DNA from: Punica granatum
Lineage: Eukaryota > Streptophyta > Magnoliopsida > Myrtales > Lythraceae
Length of the DNA stretch: 64,000 nt
Direction of reading: 5' to 3'
Assembly (NCBI RefSeq): GCF_007655135.1
Contig: NC_045131.1
Coordinates: forward strand, 21,250,001-21,314,000
Of the stretch, positions 46,655 to 58,155 are shown piece by piece; the stretch's first letter is position 1, and the number at the start of each line of letters is the position of its first letter. Both the position numbers and the translations under genes were made by a program. The notes beneath the pieces are model-generated. The model worked only from the letters and a program-made list of their open reading frames with translations. It was not told the DNA's origin and did not search any database.

Positions 46655-47478
46655 TGCAGCCTTGAGAAGGCTAGCACTGTGTAAGGTAGGCATTTAGCAT
46701 CAAGTTTCCCCAAAGAGAACCTAAGGATATGGATTTTCACTGAAAATGGCCTTTTATACTCCTCGGAGGTTACTCGGGAAACCGAAAAGGATTTTGTTGT
46801 CTGTTTTGCCCAATTGCGTCTGTCCGCTAGAGTTTTCAGGACAATGCAGGGTCAATTTCGTTTGCCGTTATTCCGTTAGACTAGTCTTCGATTATGCACT
46901 TCCGAAGAAGAGTATGCGTGTTTTGTCACTCGGAAGTTGTTTGAAGTGTCTATGTGACTTCCAAGAGACAATCTGAAGCACTGCTCATACTCTGTATCTT
47001 TGTGGGGCATGGCCGCATCTAACATTTGGAATTAATTTTTCCTTGAGAAACCGGCATTTTTAGACTTTCACTAAAAAGTTGTCTATATACAGAAAGTTGT
47101 TCTGTATAGAACAGATGATCTGCAAAATGCGTTTGAAGACACTTTTCATCTGTTTGACATTGATGTGGATTTTTGGAGTCCAATATTGGCTATCTTCCAA
47201 TGGTCAAGCGAATTATCGAAAAATAGGACTGTCCGTGTGGAATACTGAAAATGTCGGTTTTGGATGTTGTTGAGTTCTCTAGTCACTATGTTGTCTTTTG
47301 GTGACCAATGGAGTTCTTATGTTGTATGCACATGTCATCCGCTTAATTTTGCTGACTTGAAGATGAATAGTGATTTCTTGCTCTGTCGAGCCGTTTTTCG
47401 TGATAATACTCAAGTCGTGGCTTGGATCACTGCTGATATACATTGTTTGACTTGATGAGCCAAAATGAGGTGCTGACA
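46655..47478 (-). mobile_element. Truncated Tat/Ogre-type LTR (5' part)
   Basis: On the minus strand it begins TGTCAGCACCTCATTTTGG at 47478 and matches the first about 820 bp of the LTR at 60094-59275 almost colinearly (GTCTATATACAGAAAGTTG, GGTTACTCGGGAAACC and many others). The similarity stops at about 46655 (GCCTTGAGAAGGCTAGCA). The rest of the LTR is missing. Confidence 0.85.
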
Positions 47479-47529
47479 AGGTTCTGAGGGGACTCACACT
47501 CAACCAAGCCTAGTTCCTTGGATTCCAGC

Positions 47530-48500
47530 AGGGGCAAGAGGAACTTTTTGCACGGCTCAATAAATTAACCCAAGTTGTTGAGCAAATGGCCTTGGCGCGT
47601 GCTGCTCTACCACATGCACATCGAGTTCCTAGACGGAATGTTCAAGTGGAAGATGACGCTGACCAGGAGGATGAACTTCCTGAAGAAGAAGAGCAACCGG
47701 TTCCACGACGGGAGCAAAAGGGCGTCGGTAACAACCTCAAGCTGAAGATTCGGCAACTCAAAGGCACGAGTTCCCTGAAGAGTACCTCGAGTGGGTCATG
47801 CGTGTCGATAAGGTGTTCGAATACTGTGAGTACTCTGAAGCCCAGAAGTGTTAGCTTGCTGTCCTTGAGTTCACCGATTATGCGAATCTCTGATGGGAAA
47901 ACATAAAAGCACAACGAAGGAGAGATGGCGAGAATGAGATTCGTAGTTGGTGGGAGATGAAGAGACTTATGCATAGAAGATTTGTGCCTAAGTACTACAA
48001 GCAAAAGCTTTATCTTCAATTGCAAAGTATTAGGCAGTGTGGTATGTCCGTAGAAGATTATGTTCAGGAATTCAAGCTGCTGACCATGGGATGTGAGCTA
48101 CGTGAGTCTCAAGAGACCACCATTGCGAGTTTCTTAAGAGGTCTGAACAAGGGGATTGAGGATATGATCGAATGACAGCCTTTTGTGTCCCTAGAGGATG
48201 TGATAAAGCTGGCCATTAAAGTACGAAGGTAGCGGAAACATGGCTAACTAACTACGCCAAGAGTGTTCGACCTGAAGCCAGTGATTGCTGGATCTACACC
48301 CTAAGGGTCAACCTCAAGGTAGAACGAGCCACGAAAGGAAGTTGAGGGCTCGCTCAAGTCTCAAGCTGGGTCGGCCAAGGTGAAGGAGCAGGAAGTCGAT
48401 CCACAATCCCCTATTTGGTGCCAAGACATTAGGTGCCTTGAATTTCATGGATTCTGACACTTTACCTCCGAATTCCCCAATTGGCGAGAGGTGACCATCT
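47530..48500 (+). pseudogene. Gag remnant with degenerate zinc knuckle
   Basis: An N-terminal acidic stretch (DDADQEDELPEEEEQPVPRR, about 47650-47710) is followed after a frameshift by the capsid blocks FPEEYLEWVMRVDKVFEYC, LAVLEFTDYANL, EMKRLMHRRFVPKYYKQKLY and LQSIRQCGMSVEDYVQEF (to about 48170). Stops interrupt at QKC*LAV, NL*WEN and IE*QPF. The zinc knuckle near 48420-48470 is degenerate (IRCLEFHGF*HFTSEFPN), with only one Cys and the His region left. This is a gag of the same group as in the nested element. Confidence 0.75.
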
Positions 48501-48574
48501 AGAACCCTCACGCTGTCGAAAGTGAAGTTGAAGAGGCCGTTAAAGATGTTTGTGGAGTTACGAGTAAGGAGAAA

Positions 48575-49030
48575 GTGGAATATGCTGATGAGGGTGAGAA
48601 GCTCAAGGCTCAGGAAGTCGTGAGTTCGGAATCAAAGTTGGAAAAACAGCGAGAGTGCTTGGAGAACATTCCGAAGGTACTGATTTCAAACTCTCCAAAG
48701 CAAGTCTTGACAGAACCCATTTTAAGCTCAGCCCAAGAGGAACTTCAGGAAGAATTTGCTATTGAAGATCTATCGATGGTGTTTCGTCCAGTGAAACCTG
48801 AGCTACCTGAAGCGCACATGACTCCGCCGAGGAAGGGGCAATCCAGCCAGAGAGTTGATCGGCGAGGAAGAACAGAGAATCTGATCTATGAGGATTTACA
48901 AGAGAGAGTTCATCCAGAAAAGTTGGTCATTAAGTGGCAAGCTGAAAAGAACCGAAGCGCACACATGAAGACTAGGAGAAGATTGACGAACACTCGAGGA
49001 CGCGTCTTTTTCCAACTGAGAGGGATGATG
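48575..49030 (+). pseudogene. Post-gag segment and integrase C-terminal scrap
   Basis: A charged, Glu/Lys-rich stretch (SESKLEKQRECLENIPK and following) is like the linker after the zinc knuckle in this family. Near 48915 it changes to HPEKLVIKWQ, which resembles the strand that begins the chromodomain-like integrase end. In a shifted frame it continues across the LTR edge as LFPTERDDVLQIAAQ. The deletion joint cannot be placed exactly. Confidence 0.5.
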
Positions 49031-49615
49031 TGCTTCAGATTGCAGCCCAACATGTATTCGAATTTTCGGGACCAGACACGCATTCTAGAAGACTCCGGAA
49101 CAAGAATTTGGCTTAATTAGATATTAAGTTTCCTATATTACTATAATATAGTTTCTCTTAATTAGATATTAAGTTTCCTATATTGCTATAATATAGTTTC
49201 TCTTAATTAGATATTATTTCCTATATTAGCTTGAGTCAGTAGTCTTAAATTTCATATTTCAGATTATTACCTTACTCTATTTTAGGAAAGTAATATAAAG
49301 GAGATTAGATATCAGTTTCCTATTTTAGAATCAAAGAGGGTGTCTTCCCTCTATATAAATATGCACATATTGTAAGAGAATATGGCAAACGAATTGATGA
49401 ATATTTCGAATGAAATTGCCTAGAGCATTTCCTCTATTTTCTTATCTGAACAAGTCCCTTGTTTAGTGGCAAAAATCCCGATCCTTATCATTCATCCTTG
49501 AGTGTGGCGAATCTACCCGACTTTTCTTACTCGTGACGAGTCATTATTGAGTGAGTTTAGTTGGTTCTACCCTTCACCCTTCTTTCTTTTCCAGTTCTGG
49601 TTCGTAAGCTTATCA
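49026..49615 (+). repeat. 3' LTR of the gypsy remnant, 590 bp
   Basis: It starts TGATGTGCTTCAGATTGC and ends CTTATCA, and has a TATA box CTATATAAATATGCAC near 49351. It contains a local triplication of TCTCTTAATTAGATATTA-type units at 49130-49220, of which the copy in the integrase has fewer, explaining its greater length. Confidence 0.85.
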
Positions 49616-49944
49616 GTGTGTGCTTTGATTATTCGATACATAGATGTTGAAATAGTTGACGGGCATTACACATGTGACATTTTAAACGTTCATAAACAAC
49701 ACTCATAAAACCTTCATTAATAAACAAATAAGATAGGTTAAATAAAAAAATTCAAATTTTCAAAGAAGTCTCAATTTCATCATAAATTTGGTATGTAATG
49801 AAAAAAAGCCATATGTTTTATAAATTGTCTTGGAAATAATCTCTTTCCCCATCTGAGTCTCCTTGCAGTGCTCCTAAAGTCGACCTCGGCCAGCATCTCC
49901 TCTCATGAACCATTTCTGAGAAATTTTTATAATATGGTTTTTTT
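49616..49944. other. Intergenic DNA
   Basis: No gene or transposon end recognised. AT-rich. Confidence 0.35.
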
Positions 49945-50216
49945 TAAATTACAAATCAAAATTTAGAACAAAACTGAAACTTTTTTGAAAACTTAGGTTA
50001 TTTTTATAAAGAAAAGAAAAAATGATCAGATGATGTGTGAACATTGTGGGTCCCATAAAGTCCACGTAGGCAAATAGACGAAAAACATATCAGGATGGTA
50101 ATAAGAGGTCAAATCTGATACGATTCTCAAAACATGTGAATTTTTTTGTTACAAAGTAAATTTTAGAATAAAATTGAGACTTTTTACAAAACCTAGATTT
50201 TTTTTGTAATTTACCC
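49945..50216. repeat. Direct-repeat element ending in a TTTACCC terminus
   Basis: A block of about 62 bp (TTACAAATCAAAATTTAGAA through AAACTTAGG) at 49949 recurs at 50150 (TTACAAAGTAAATTTTAGAA through AAACCTAGA). The right end GTAATTTACCC is the complement of the GGGTAAATTAC terminus of the foldback elements at 15.1 and 37.4 kb. Confidence 0.45.
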
Positions 50217-50409
50217 AAAATAATATATTTATAATTTAAGACATTTTAGAGCTATCTGAAAATATATATATATAGATATGGATGCATATTTTATGAAATA
50301 TATTTCAAAACTATTATGGAATGATAATTTATCGTATTTGCCCATGCATTCCTTGTTAGCCAACCACCACCACCACCGATGAGATCGTCAACTGGCTCTG
50401 TGCTAGAGT

Positions 50410-50640
50410 TCACCGGCGATCTTGTCTGCGACAGTGGTGGCCTATCGACGAGCCACCTCCGCAGAGATCTCCTCCTTCTCTTTCTTCGAAGAAAAGAGAG
50501 AGAGAGAGAGGAGATCTACGATGTTGGCGATTATCAGGGGCCAACACTGATGCAGGTTTGGTCGGGGTAACCTCGAGGTTGCCGGCAACCTCACCTGCAT
50601 CGGTGTTGACCAGCGTCACACCCCATTTTTGAGACATTGG
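50410..50640. repeat. GC-rich segment with a hairpin
   Basis: AACACTGATGCAGGT (about 50545) and ACCTGCATCGGTGTT (about 50593) are near-perfect inverted repeats around a GC-rich loop that itself contains GGTTGCCGGCAACC. A related segment in direct order lies at about 51778-51835. The minus-strand open frame here is not a known protein. Confidence 0.5.
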
Positions 50641-51940
50641 AATGTGATCGTCCGTTCACTAAAAGGTCAAACGAACCCAATAGCAAACGAAGCCATCTAG
50701 CAAAACAACTATTTACGAACTTGAAAGTTGTCTTTATCAAAACATAGTATTAATAATCTCCAAGAAGATCGTTACAAAACAAAGTCTTAGTGTAGAAATT
50801 CTTGACATTGTTAGAACTTCTAACGAATCCATAATTGTAGCAAATACGAAAATTCGAAAGTACGATATCCTCTAGCAATCTAGCTCCTCAAACCTCCTAG
50901 TGCCTCAGGTCTCAAATTCTCCTGAATACGAATCCAGGGAAAATGTAACAAGGGGTGAGCAATCCACATGCTTAGTAAGTAATAAAGACTCACTTCGAAC
51001 CTGGTCAAGTAACAAAAATTTACCTTTTTAATATTTCATATGATAATAGGTTTCAAGCAATTCATTTAAGCATTCAGTCACAAAATGTCATTTGAATATA
51101 ACAATTATCTTTGAGGTTCAGTAAGTCATGCAACTAATATCAACACTCAAAAACATATTCATACGTAAATACGTTTTCAAACATTGATTGATACCAAAAA
51201 CAATTCTGCTCATTGCCTTTAGCACTACTGTGACCCTCTGTCCTATCACATAGACTCAGACATATATACCAGATTTACCACTAGCAGCGGTCCAATAATA
51301 CCAGTTTCACGGACTGATAACGGCCTAGAAGTTGCCAGATCTGTCGTTGGCTCGGCCCAAACAATATATAGTATCGCGGCACCCAATAACATAACAAGCA
51401 AATAAGTCTTAAAAAGATAATAAATCCAGTAATTCCCTTTTCATTATCGATCATCCAAACAATGCCCATATTCAAAACCATTTCATAATTTCAAATAACT
51501 TTTTTTTCAATAATCATAAAGCGTACTTAATCGTAAATCGATAGTTCATAAGGTGTACTTAAACCGGCTCGGAGAATAATATCATATTTCCAAAGGTTTT
51601 GATACTTGATCCTTATTTTGAAAATCACAAATCATTTCATGCTCAAATAATATATATTTCAATAACATAGTAGTTCACATAATATGGCAAGCATAGATAT
51701 TTCAGCCGGCGACGAGCGCGGGTAGCACAAGAGAGAGAGAGATGGAGGAGATTTGTGCTTCGATCGCTCGTCGCAAGCAAGCACCGATGCAGACAAGGTC
51801 ACTAGCAACCTCGCTTGTACCATTGTTGGCCAGCGATGGAGCTTTGGTGCCGCCCTCAGGCTCTGTCGCATACCATCCCCTCTCTTTCTTCCTTCTCTGT
51901 CCGAAAAATCCAAATTGGACCCGTTTGTAAATTAAGATCC
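50641..51940. other. Unclassified repeat-like region
   Basis: No coding region is recognised. GTCACACCCCATTTTTGAGA at 50613 resembles the start of some plant LTRs, but no partner was found. The part 51700-51910 is GC-rich and related to 50410-50640. Confidence 0.35.
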
Positions 51941-51955
51941 ATGCAAGTATGACTT

Positions 51956-52270
51956 TTTTTCCACTGAATAAAAAGGCTAGATCAGGTTATTGGCCCGCTA
52001 TGACTGCCACAACTAAGGGAACCTAACCACCACAGAATGTTCCTTTCGCCATAACTCGCTAAGATTTTAACCTAACTTGATCACCGCAATCTCACCAACA
52101 CACTAGTGGATTAAGTTCAAGGTCCACTGAATCAAGTATTATGAGTCGACCATCGCCGTCCCATAATACACTCACATAGTGGCGAGTTCTACGTTCTCAG
52201 TGAAATTCGAACTCGTGATGTTCAAGTGGAGCGCTTGGAGTTTAATCACTAGACCACCGTGCTGGTGGTC
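51956..52270 (-). mobile_element. tRNA-derived SINE, about 315 bp, with target duplication
   Basis: On the minus strand the head has an A-box-like GTGGTCTAGTGATTAAA (about 52258-52242) and a B-box-like CGAGTTCGAATTTC (about 52218-52205). The body runs to a short A tail (GTGGAAAAAAA). It is flanked by 15-bp direct repeats ATGCAAGTATGACTT (51941-51955) and ATGGAAGTATGACTT (52271-52285) with one mismatch. This combination is diagnostic of a retroposed pol III element. Confidence 0.8.
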
Positions 52271-52441
52271 ATGGAAGTATGACTTAGGAGAAGAAAAGGA
52301 CATCGCTACTCTTAAACTTCCCTTGGATCTATATGTCATAGATGATATGGACTGGGCCTGAATTAGGTTTAAGCCCGTTAAGAGATGTGCTCAGGCTAAC
52401 GCAGTGAGTTAGGATCGATTTGCCCGCCTAAAGCATATTTA

Positions 52442-52752
52442 GGGTGTGTTTGTTTTCGGAACAATATTCAATTCAACTCAACTCAACGCCACTTATCTTC
52501 AATTCAACATCACAATCATTACTTTTTTATTTTTAAAATATTTTTAACCATTCAATTCAATTTTTTATATTAAATTCTATCAACTATTCATTACTTTTTT
52601 ACAATTCAACAACACAATCATTATTTAATCATTATTTTATCTCAATTATTTATTACTTTTTCACACTTTTTCTCATAATTCAACAATACAATCATTACAA
52701 ATCAATTAAAACCAAAACTCAACTCAACTCAACTCTCAATCCAAACACACTC
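52442..52752. mobile_element. Tourist-like MITE, 311 bp
   Basis: The ends GGGTGTGTTTG and CAAACACACTC are inverted repeats flanked by TTA (52439-52441 and 52753-52755). The interior motifs (CTCATAATTCAACAATACAATC, TTTTCACACTTTTTC) match the copies at 8.3 and 16.5 kb in the orientation of the 8.3-kb copy. Confidence 0.88.
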
Positions 52753-52755
52753 TTA

Positions 52756-52995
52756 GACTCTGGAAAAAAGTAAACACGAACTAAGCACCCGACAAGTGAT
52801 CGGAAGAGGACTCGAATATTAGATAATGCTTTCATTCATTCTGACTTTTCGCTTCCAAAATATAGCAATATATATATATATATATATATAGACTCTCCCA
52901 AAAACACTCATATTGGTGACCACTACACCCAGAGACAAGAATTATCACCTTATAAACTCATGGTCAACATTGACCATGATGGAGTCTGAAATCGG
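52756..52995. other. Short unassigned segment with TA microsatellite
   Basis: A (TA)n run lies at about 52871-52891. Read on the minus strand, a part of this may be sequence downstream of the gag remnant, but I recognise nothing specific. Confidence 0.3.
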
Positions 52996-54563
52996 ACTCC
53001 AATATCAACAGGTCTTGATCAGCCTTCTAAGACTTCTCCTCCATGATTCGTGCTTCTCGCTTGTTTACTCCACGTCGCTCCAGTATTGATCTTACTCCAG
53101 GACTTGGTTCTACTCCAGTATCTACAAATAAGGGTAATTGGAGCCAATTCGAAGCAACGCCTTTTAGCGTTCCTGCGACATCTCCGGGGCAGAAGGAGAG
53201 TTGCTGCTCTCATTGAGGGACAAAAGCCTTTGTTGCTTTCTTTCGGCCGCCTGAAGCCACTTCTCAACTTGCACTATCCTCCTCGAATAGCGAGTGCAGT
53301 CGGGACAGCCACTAGCGATTGAGGGGTCGCACGCGCAGGATTGTCAATTACCCTCTGCATCCTCTTCACCCTCTGCATCCTCATCACTGGACATCCCGCT
53401 GGAGGTTGACTGGATCTGGTTGGGGAAGGTTCTCCTGATCTCCCTAAGGTGGAAAATTCTAAGAAGGATCGTTCAGCAGCAGTAAGGGCGGATTACTTTG
53501 CCCTGAAGTTGTGGCCGAAGTGCTCCTATTACCTGTTCCTTGAGTTGTCAACGCTCGGCCAGTGTCCTTCATGCGCCAACAGGGTAGGATCCCGTGGGAC
53601 TGATCATGCATCCTCCTGACGTGGCGGTGGAGGAGGATCATCAAATCATGGGATCTCACGCTGCACGAACACTGCCAGTCGCTCAGCTTTCCACAATCGC
53701 TCGGATCTTCCCTGGCCGGGCTTCAAGCTGTTGCTCATCGAGATTAATTCTTGCCTGCGGGTCTTGTCGGAGGACAGGGCTGAGTTGGGGTAGATTGCCC
53801 TGAGTAGGTAGTGGCGGTTGTCTCAACCTGTCGCCGTCGCGATTACTTGTGAAAGACTGTCCTGTGAGCGACCGCGTGTGGTGCAAACCCTGTGTCCTCC
53901 TAAAGCGACTGCGGTTTGAGTCTGCTAGAGATTGATTTGCTCGCGCATTGTGGTAGTTTTCTGATCGTTGCTGCTATTCGTTGACCATTATCGCTTCGAT
54001 CAACCGCTGCAGCTCTTGATTAACTGCTGCCGGGGAGTCTTTTCGAGGAACCCTAATATCTAATTGCGGAGGATTATTATGACTGAAAAGGCATATCGCT
54101 TTGCCCCCAGGCGATTCTCACCCCTCCCACTGTTACCGTCGTGCTCGTTGTCTGATCGACCACCGCGCTCGTCGTCTGAGCGACCACCGCGCTCGTCGTC
54201 TGAGTGATCTTCATGTGTTGCTGTCTGAGCAATCGTCGTGCTAACTTCTTAAGCTACCTCCGTGCTCGTTGTCTAAGCGACCTTCGCGTTCGCCCTCGAA
54301 GTGACTTCTGCTCTCGCCCTCAGAACGACTGTCCTGGGGCTGCAAGGATCGAGTGTGTAGTGCAGACTCTGCGTCTCTCTGACACTGAGAAGGTAGTGGC
54401 TGAAGAAACTGATTTGCGATCTCCTCTTCTGTCAATCACCCAACCCTCCGAGCATTAACTGTTTCCACAGCTCCTTGAGTCTCCAACAACAGGGCTTCCA
54501 GCTGCCGGCGAGTCTTCTTGTGGATGAATAGGATCAGGCTAAGACGGATCACCCTGACGAGGG
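52996..54563 (-). pseudogene. Decayed Ty3/gypsy gag region
   Basis: Read on the minus strand from 54560, the frame begins with TEEEIANQFLQPLPSQCQRD (about 54435) and runs through charged stretches. Three copies of a 24-bp unit near 54133-54206 encode SDDERGGR-like repeats. It then passes DIRVPRKDSPAAVNQELQRL and ends, after frameshifts, with GTLKGVASNWLQLPL (near 53165-53120), which resembles the LKG-A-W-LP block at the start of a retrotransposon capsid domain. Many stops break it. Zinc knuckle and pol are not found. The family is gypsy by that block and by the adjoining LTR, with moderate certainty. Confidence 0.55.
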
Positions 54564-54837
54564 TGATGCGATTCCCGTCAAGAATGACGAGACTCGATAA
54601 CTAAAGGAACCCAAGATCGTTTCACGATCAGATTTGATTGACAAACCCTCAACCCGTTGTTTACAATATAAATAAGAACCTTGGTATAAATGACCTCAAC
54701 CCGTTGTTTATTACAAAACAAGAACCTCGGTATATAGGAAGACGCCACAAACGGTGATGAAAAGCCGTTTGATAAGTCGATGAAGACGCCACAAACGGTG
54801 TTGGAAAGCCTTTTGATAAGTCAATGATGAACGCCAC
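54564..54837 (-). repeat. Partial LTR of the TGATG family, cut by the Tat element
   Basis: It starts TGATGCGATTCCCGTC and contains two copies of CAACCCGTTGTTTA (54651 and 54696), the same wording as the ATTGACCCGTTGTTTATAGA parts of the 689-bp LTRs at 31 and 35.4 kb. It stops at 54837, where the Tat LTR ends. The missing part should lie beyond the far end of the Tat element, outside the window. Confidence 0.6.
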
Positions 54838-57539
54838 TGTACGGACCCGAATGTGAACTCTCGTCGGGGCCCGCATCGCGCGCTTTTGGATCGCGCGGCT
54901 TGGTCGGAACGTCCACCTTCCCGCGGGGACGCGCGTCGGACACGCCTGAGAGAAGGAGTTGCCACTTATCATTTTACGACCCGAAGGTCGAGGGCGGATA
55001 AGTTACCCTGGGTCTAGGGGTATGGAACACCTAGTTTGTTGTTAAGGCATTGATCTGTGCGGAACCGGAAAATCCGTGTTCGGGGGTTCATGTTACGTGC
55101 GGGCCTATATCCCGCACGCCCTTTCGGTACTCTGGTTTGCTAGGCTTGCATGTTTTATTATTTACCGCGTGAATTAAGCTGCACTCGGCTCGCACGTTTT
55201 GACACCGGATATTCGATGAACCAAACGATGTCGGTTGAGTAGCCGGGAAAGAAGTAAATCTATATGTCGGGGAATTGGTTCACAATCTTGCATTACAGTT
55301 CATCGAACCATGGATGTTGAATCCCTGCGTGAACCAGAACCGCGATATCTTGGATTCACTTGTGTCTGGGCAAGCATTAGACCGATTCGATTAATTCGAC
55401 TCTCGGACCGTTCGCTCACCGACTGGAATTCTTACAGAATAAAATGCACCAAATAGAATCCTTACAATGCTCTCAAAAACAATAAATACAAATTGCAAAA
55501 GGGTCGAATTCCAGTCGTTTCGCGTTCGGTTATTATTCCACTCTAACTCACCGCGAGTTTAGGGAAAAGACCGAAGAACTGAAATTCAATGAACGCTCTC
55601 ACTGAATAGGGCGTTGGACCCTGTGAGTGTTGATTAGGGTGTTGGACCCTGTGCTCGATGATTAGGGCGTTGAACCCTAATATTATTCGGCCTAGGGGTC
55701 AGGCCCGACCCGCATGGCAAACAGGTGCAGAAAGATAACAAGCAACAGGTTAATAACAGACAAAGTGTTTGTTATTGTCTTGTTTACGTGAATTAACAGA
55801 TTATTAACCCAGGGGTGTTTTTGCAAGCAAATGCCATATGCTAAGCAATCAAACATATGCCAATGTTTCAGCATTCGGCTTTGTTTTGAGAACTTGACAA
55901 AGAGAGTCAAATCTCAGGTGTGTGAATCGCTTTTACAGTTGTTCTGTATTGTGACACTGAATTACCACTGAATTAACCAAACTCGTGTTTTGACTCTAGA
56001 TTGGGAATCTAGAATTCCTCCTAACCATTATCTAGTGTTTGGTTAGGTCGAGTGAAAGGTTAATCAGCATTTCACAGGTTTTATGACAAGGATCAACTGT
56101 TCTAGTTACCCGAGTCTATGTTAGGATAGCAGAAACTCATCAGTTAGATAAGAAAAGGCTATGCAGATGAACCTGCACCTGAACAGGTAGCCCGTTCTTA
56201 TCCCGTACTGTAGTGTTTCTATTATGCTAACCCTAAAGATGTCGCTGAATTGTGAAAAGACGATTTTGCCCTTTATTTGAAAATTGTTTTCAGAAAAGGG
56301 GAAAGATCGCAGTGCGGGCCACCTCGGCCTGTAGCCGGTGTCGACCGATTCCCTGGATCATCCAGGGTTGTGCAAGAACCCCAAAAAAGCCAAAGAACCG
56401 GTCGATCTGCCCGGAAGTTGATAAGTTTAAAAAGGGCACCAACATCCTTTGACGACTCGTCGACGCGAGTTATCAGTTAATGTCCAATTCGGGTAAACTT
56501 TATCAGTATGAAGTGAGTTTAATCGTGTGAGCGTCCCGATTAACCAGTTTGTGGCATTAATGCTTAAGGGTTGTGCCGAATGCATTAATTGTGAAAACGA
56601 TTCGCGACTCGACGACCAAGACGATTCCATAAGGATCGAGGATAATTTGGTCTAATGACCGAAACTATCCTCATAACCAAATGGACCCGAATTAGTCATC
56701 GATACTCGAATCCATGCATGCTTTGTTTAAAAGAGTCTTTACATGATATTTTAATATGGGAATCGTAAAGACATTCAAGTAAAACTTCACATCATCCGAT
56801 CAACAAATTAAACTTGAGATAAGGAATTCATTCTTGACTCAAGGAAGGCCAAGAAGCCCTCGGCTTCATCTTGTGAAGGGTGGCCGAAGGTTCTCATGGC
56901 TCTATCCGAGTCACGAACGATTTCCTAATCGTGGTTTAATTATTTCTCGCATGCTCAAACATCGACCGTGATAAATAGCACCCTTTTTTAACAAAAGCCG
57001 GCGTTATCACGATTTGTTTAGCTCATTCAAACATACAAACATTCACAAACGTGTTAATTAAGGAAAAGGATAACATAACACCGGCTTCATGCATGCAATA
57101 ATGATAAACAAACTCGGAAATTAACTTGAATAGGCTAAGGAGACCGATCTTAACCCGAAAAGAGCAATTTAAATCTCAACCCTCTCCTTTAGAGAATTGG
57201 CCGAGACTTAATGTGCCATAATAGGGTCGGGATAGTCTTCTTTATGATGATCCAAGCCCTTTTCCGACATGGTAGCAAGTCCTAAGATAGTGTACGTGTA
57301 TAATATAACATAAAATTGCATAAAAATTAAATCTTGTGAATGAAACATGCATGAAAACACCATAATACTCCATAGCCATGCAAAAATATAAAAAGTCCTA
57401 ACTCCTCTAAGTCGAAAGTGTTTTACCTAGCCTCGGAATACGAGGAAAGAGTCGGGGAAGTGTTTGAGAGTCGGGTGACTCGGTGGAACCCTTAAAAGGG
57501 TATTCGGGTGCAAGGATGGACGTGCACGGGCACGGTCGA

Positions 57540-58060
57540 GCACGGTGACGGGAGCTAGTGGGCACGGACGTGCGCTGGTGACGGGCGCGGGCGTGCGCTG
57601 GTGACGGGCGCGGGCGTGCGCGGGTGACGGGCGCGGGCGTGCGCGGGTGACGGGCGCGGCGTGCGCTGGTGACGGGCGCGGGCGTGCGCGGGTGACGGGC
57701 GCGGGCGTGCGCGGATGACGGGCGCGGCGTGCGCGGGTGACGGGCGCAGGCGTGCGCGGATGACGGGCGCGGCGTGCGCGGGTGAGGGGCTCGGCGTGCG
57801 CTGGTGACGGGCGCGGGCGTGCGCGGGTGACGGGCGCGGGCGTGTGCTAGTGACGGGCGCGGCGTGCGCTGGTGACGGGCGCGGGCGTGCGCTGGTGACG
57901 AGCGCGGGCGTGCGCGGGTGACGGGCGCGGCGTGCGCTGGTGACGGGCGCGGGCGTGCGCTGGTGACGGGCGCGGGCGTGCGCGGGTGACGGGCGCGGCG
58001 TGCGCTGGTGACGGGCGCGGGCGTGCGCTGGTGACGGGCGCGGGCGTGCGCGGGTGACGC
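57540..58060. repeat. GC-rich minisatellite with 68-bp higher-order unit
   Basis: The basic unit is GGTGACGGGCGCGGGCGTGC plus GCT or GCG, 23 bp, alternating with a 22-bp form lacking one G. From about 57911 a 68-bp set (23+23+22) repeats exactly in phase at 57911, 57979 and 58047. The left part is less regular. Three minus-strand frames are open through the array because the unit has no stop codons, but the predicted Pro/Arg/Ala-rich peptides have no family and lie inside an LTR. Confidence 0.9.
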
Positions 58061-58155
58061 CTGGCTGCGGATGCTGGCTGCGCTCGGTGACGCCTGGCTG
58101 CGGATGCTGGCTGCTCTCGGTGACGCCTGGCTGCGCTCGGTGACGCCTGGTGACG
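58056..58155. repeat. Second short tandem repeat beside the minisatellite
   Basis: GGTGACGCCTGGCTGCGGATGC-type units (GGTGACGCCTGGCTGCG at 58055, 58088 and, shortened, 58119 and 58140) form a small array sharing the GGTGACG start with the main minisatellite. Confidence 0.7.

Larger units (their letters stand above)
47479..49615 (+). mobile_element. Ty3/gypsy remnant: gag, integrase tail and 3' LTR
   Basis: The left edge abuts the Tat LTR fragment, so the 5' LTR is lost. A gag region and a short C-terminal integrase region follow, with everything between (protease, RT, RNase H, integrase core) deleted, then the 3' LTR at 49026. The LTR matches the solo LTR in the chromovirus integrase, so both come from one family. 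No matching duplication is expected or seen (AGGGA left, GTGTG right of the LTR). Confidence 0.75.

Noticed and set aside
46746..46976. Open frames in the Tat LTR fragments (also 59295-59594)
   Set aside because: The frames are conserved only because the two LTR copies are homologous. They have no domain and differ by frame-altering changes.
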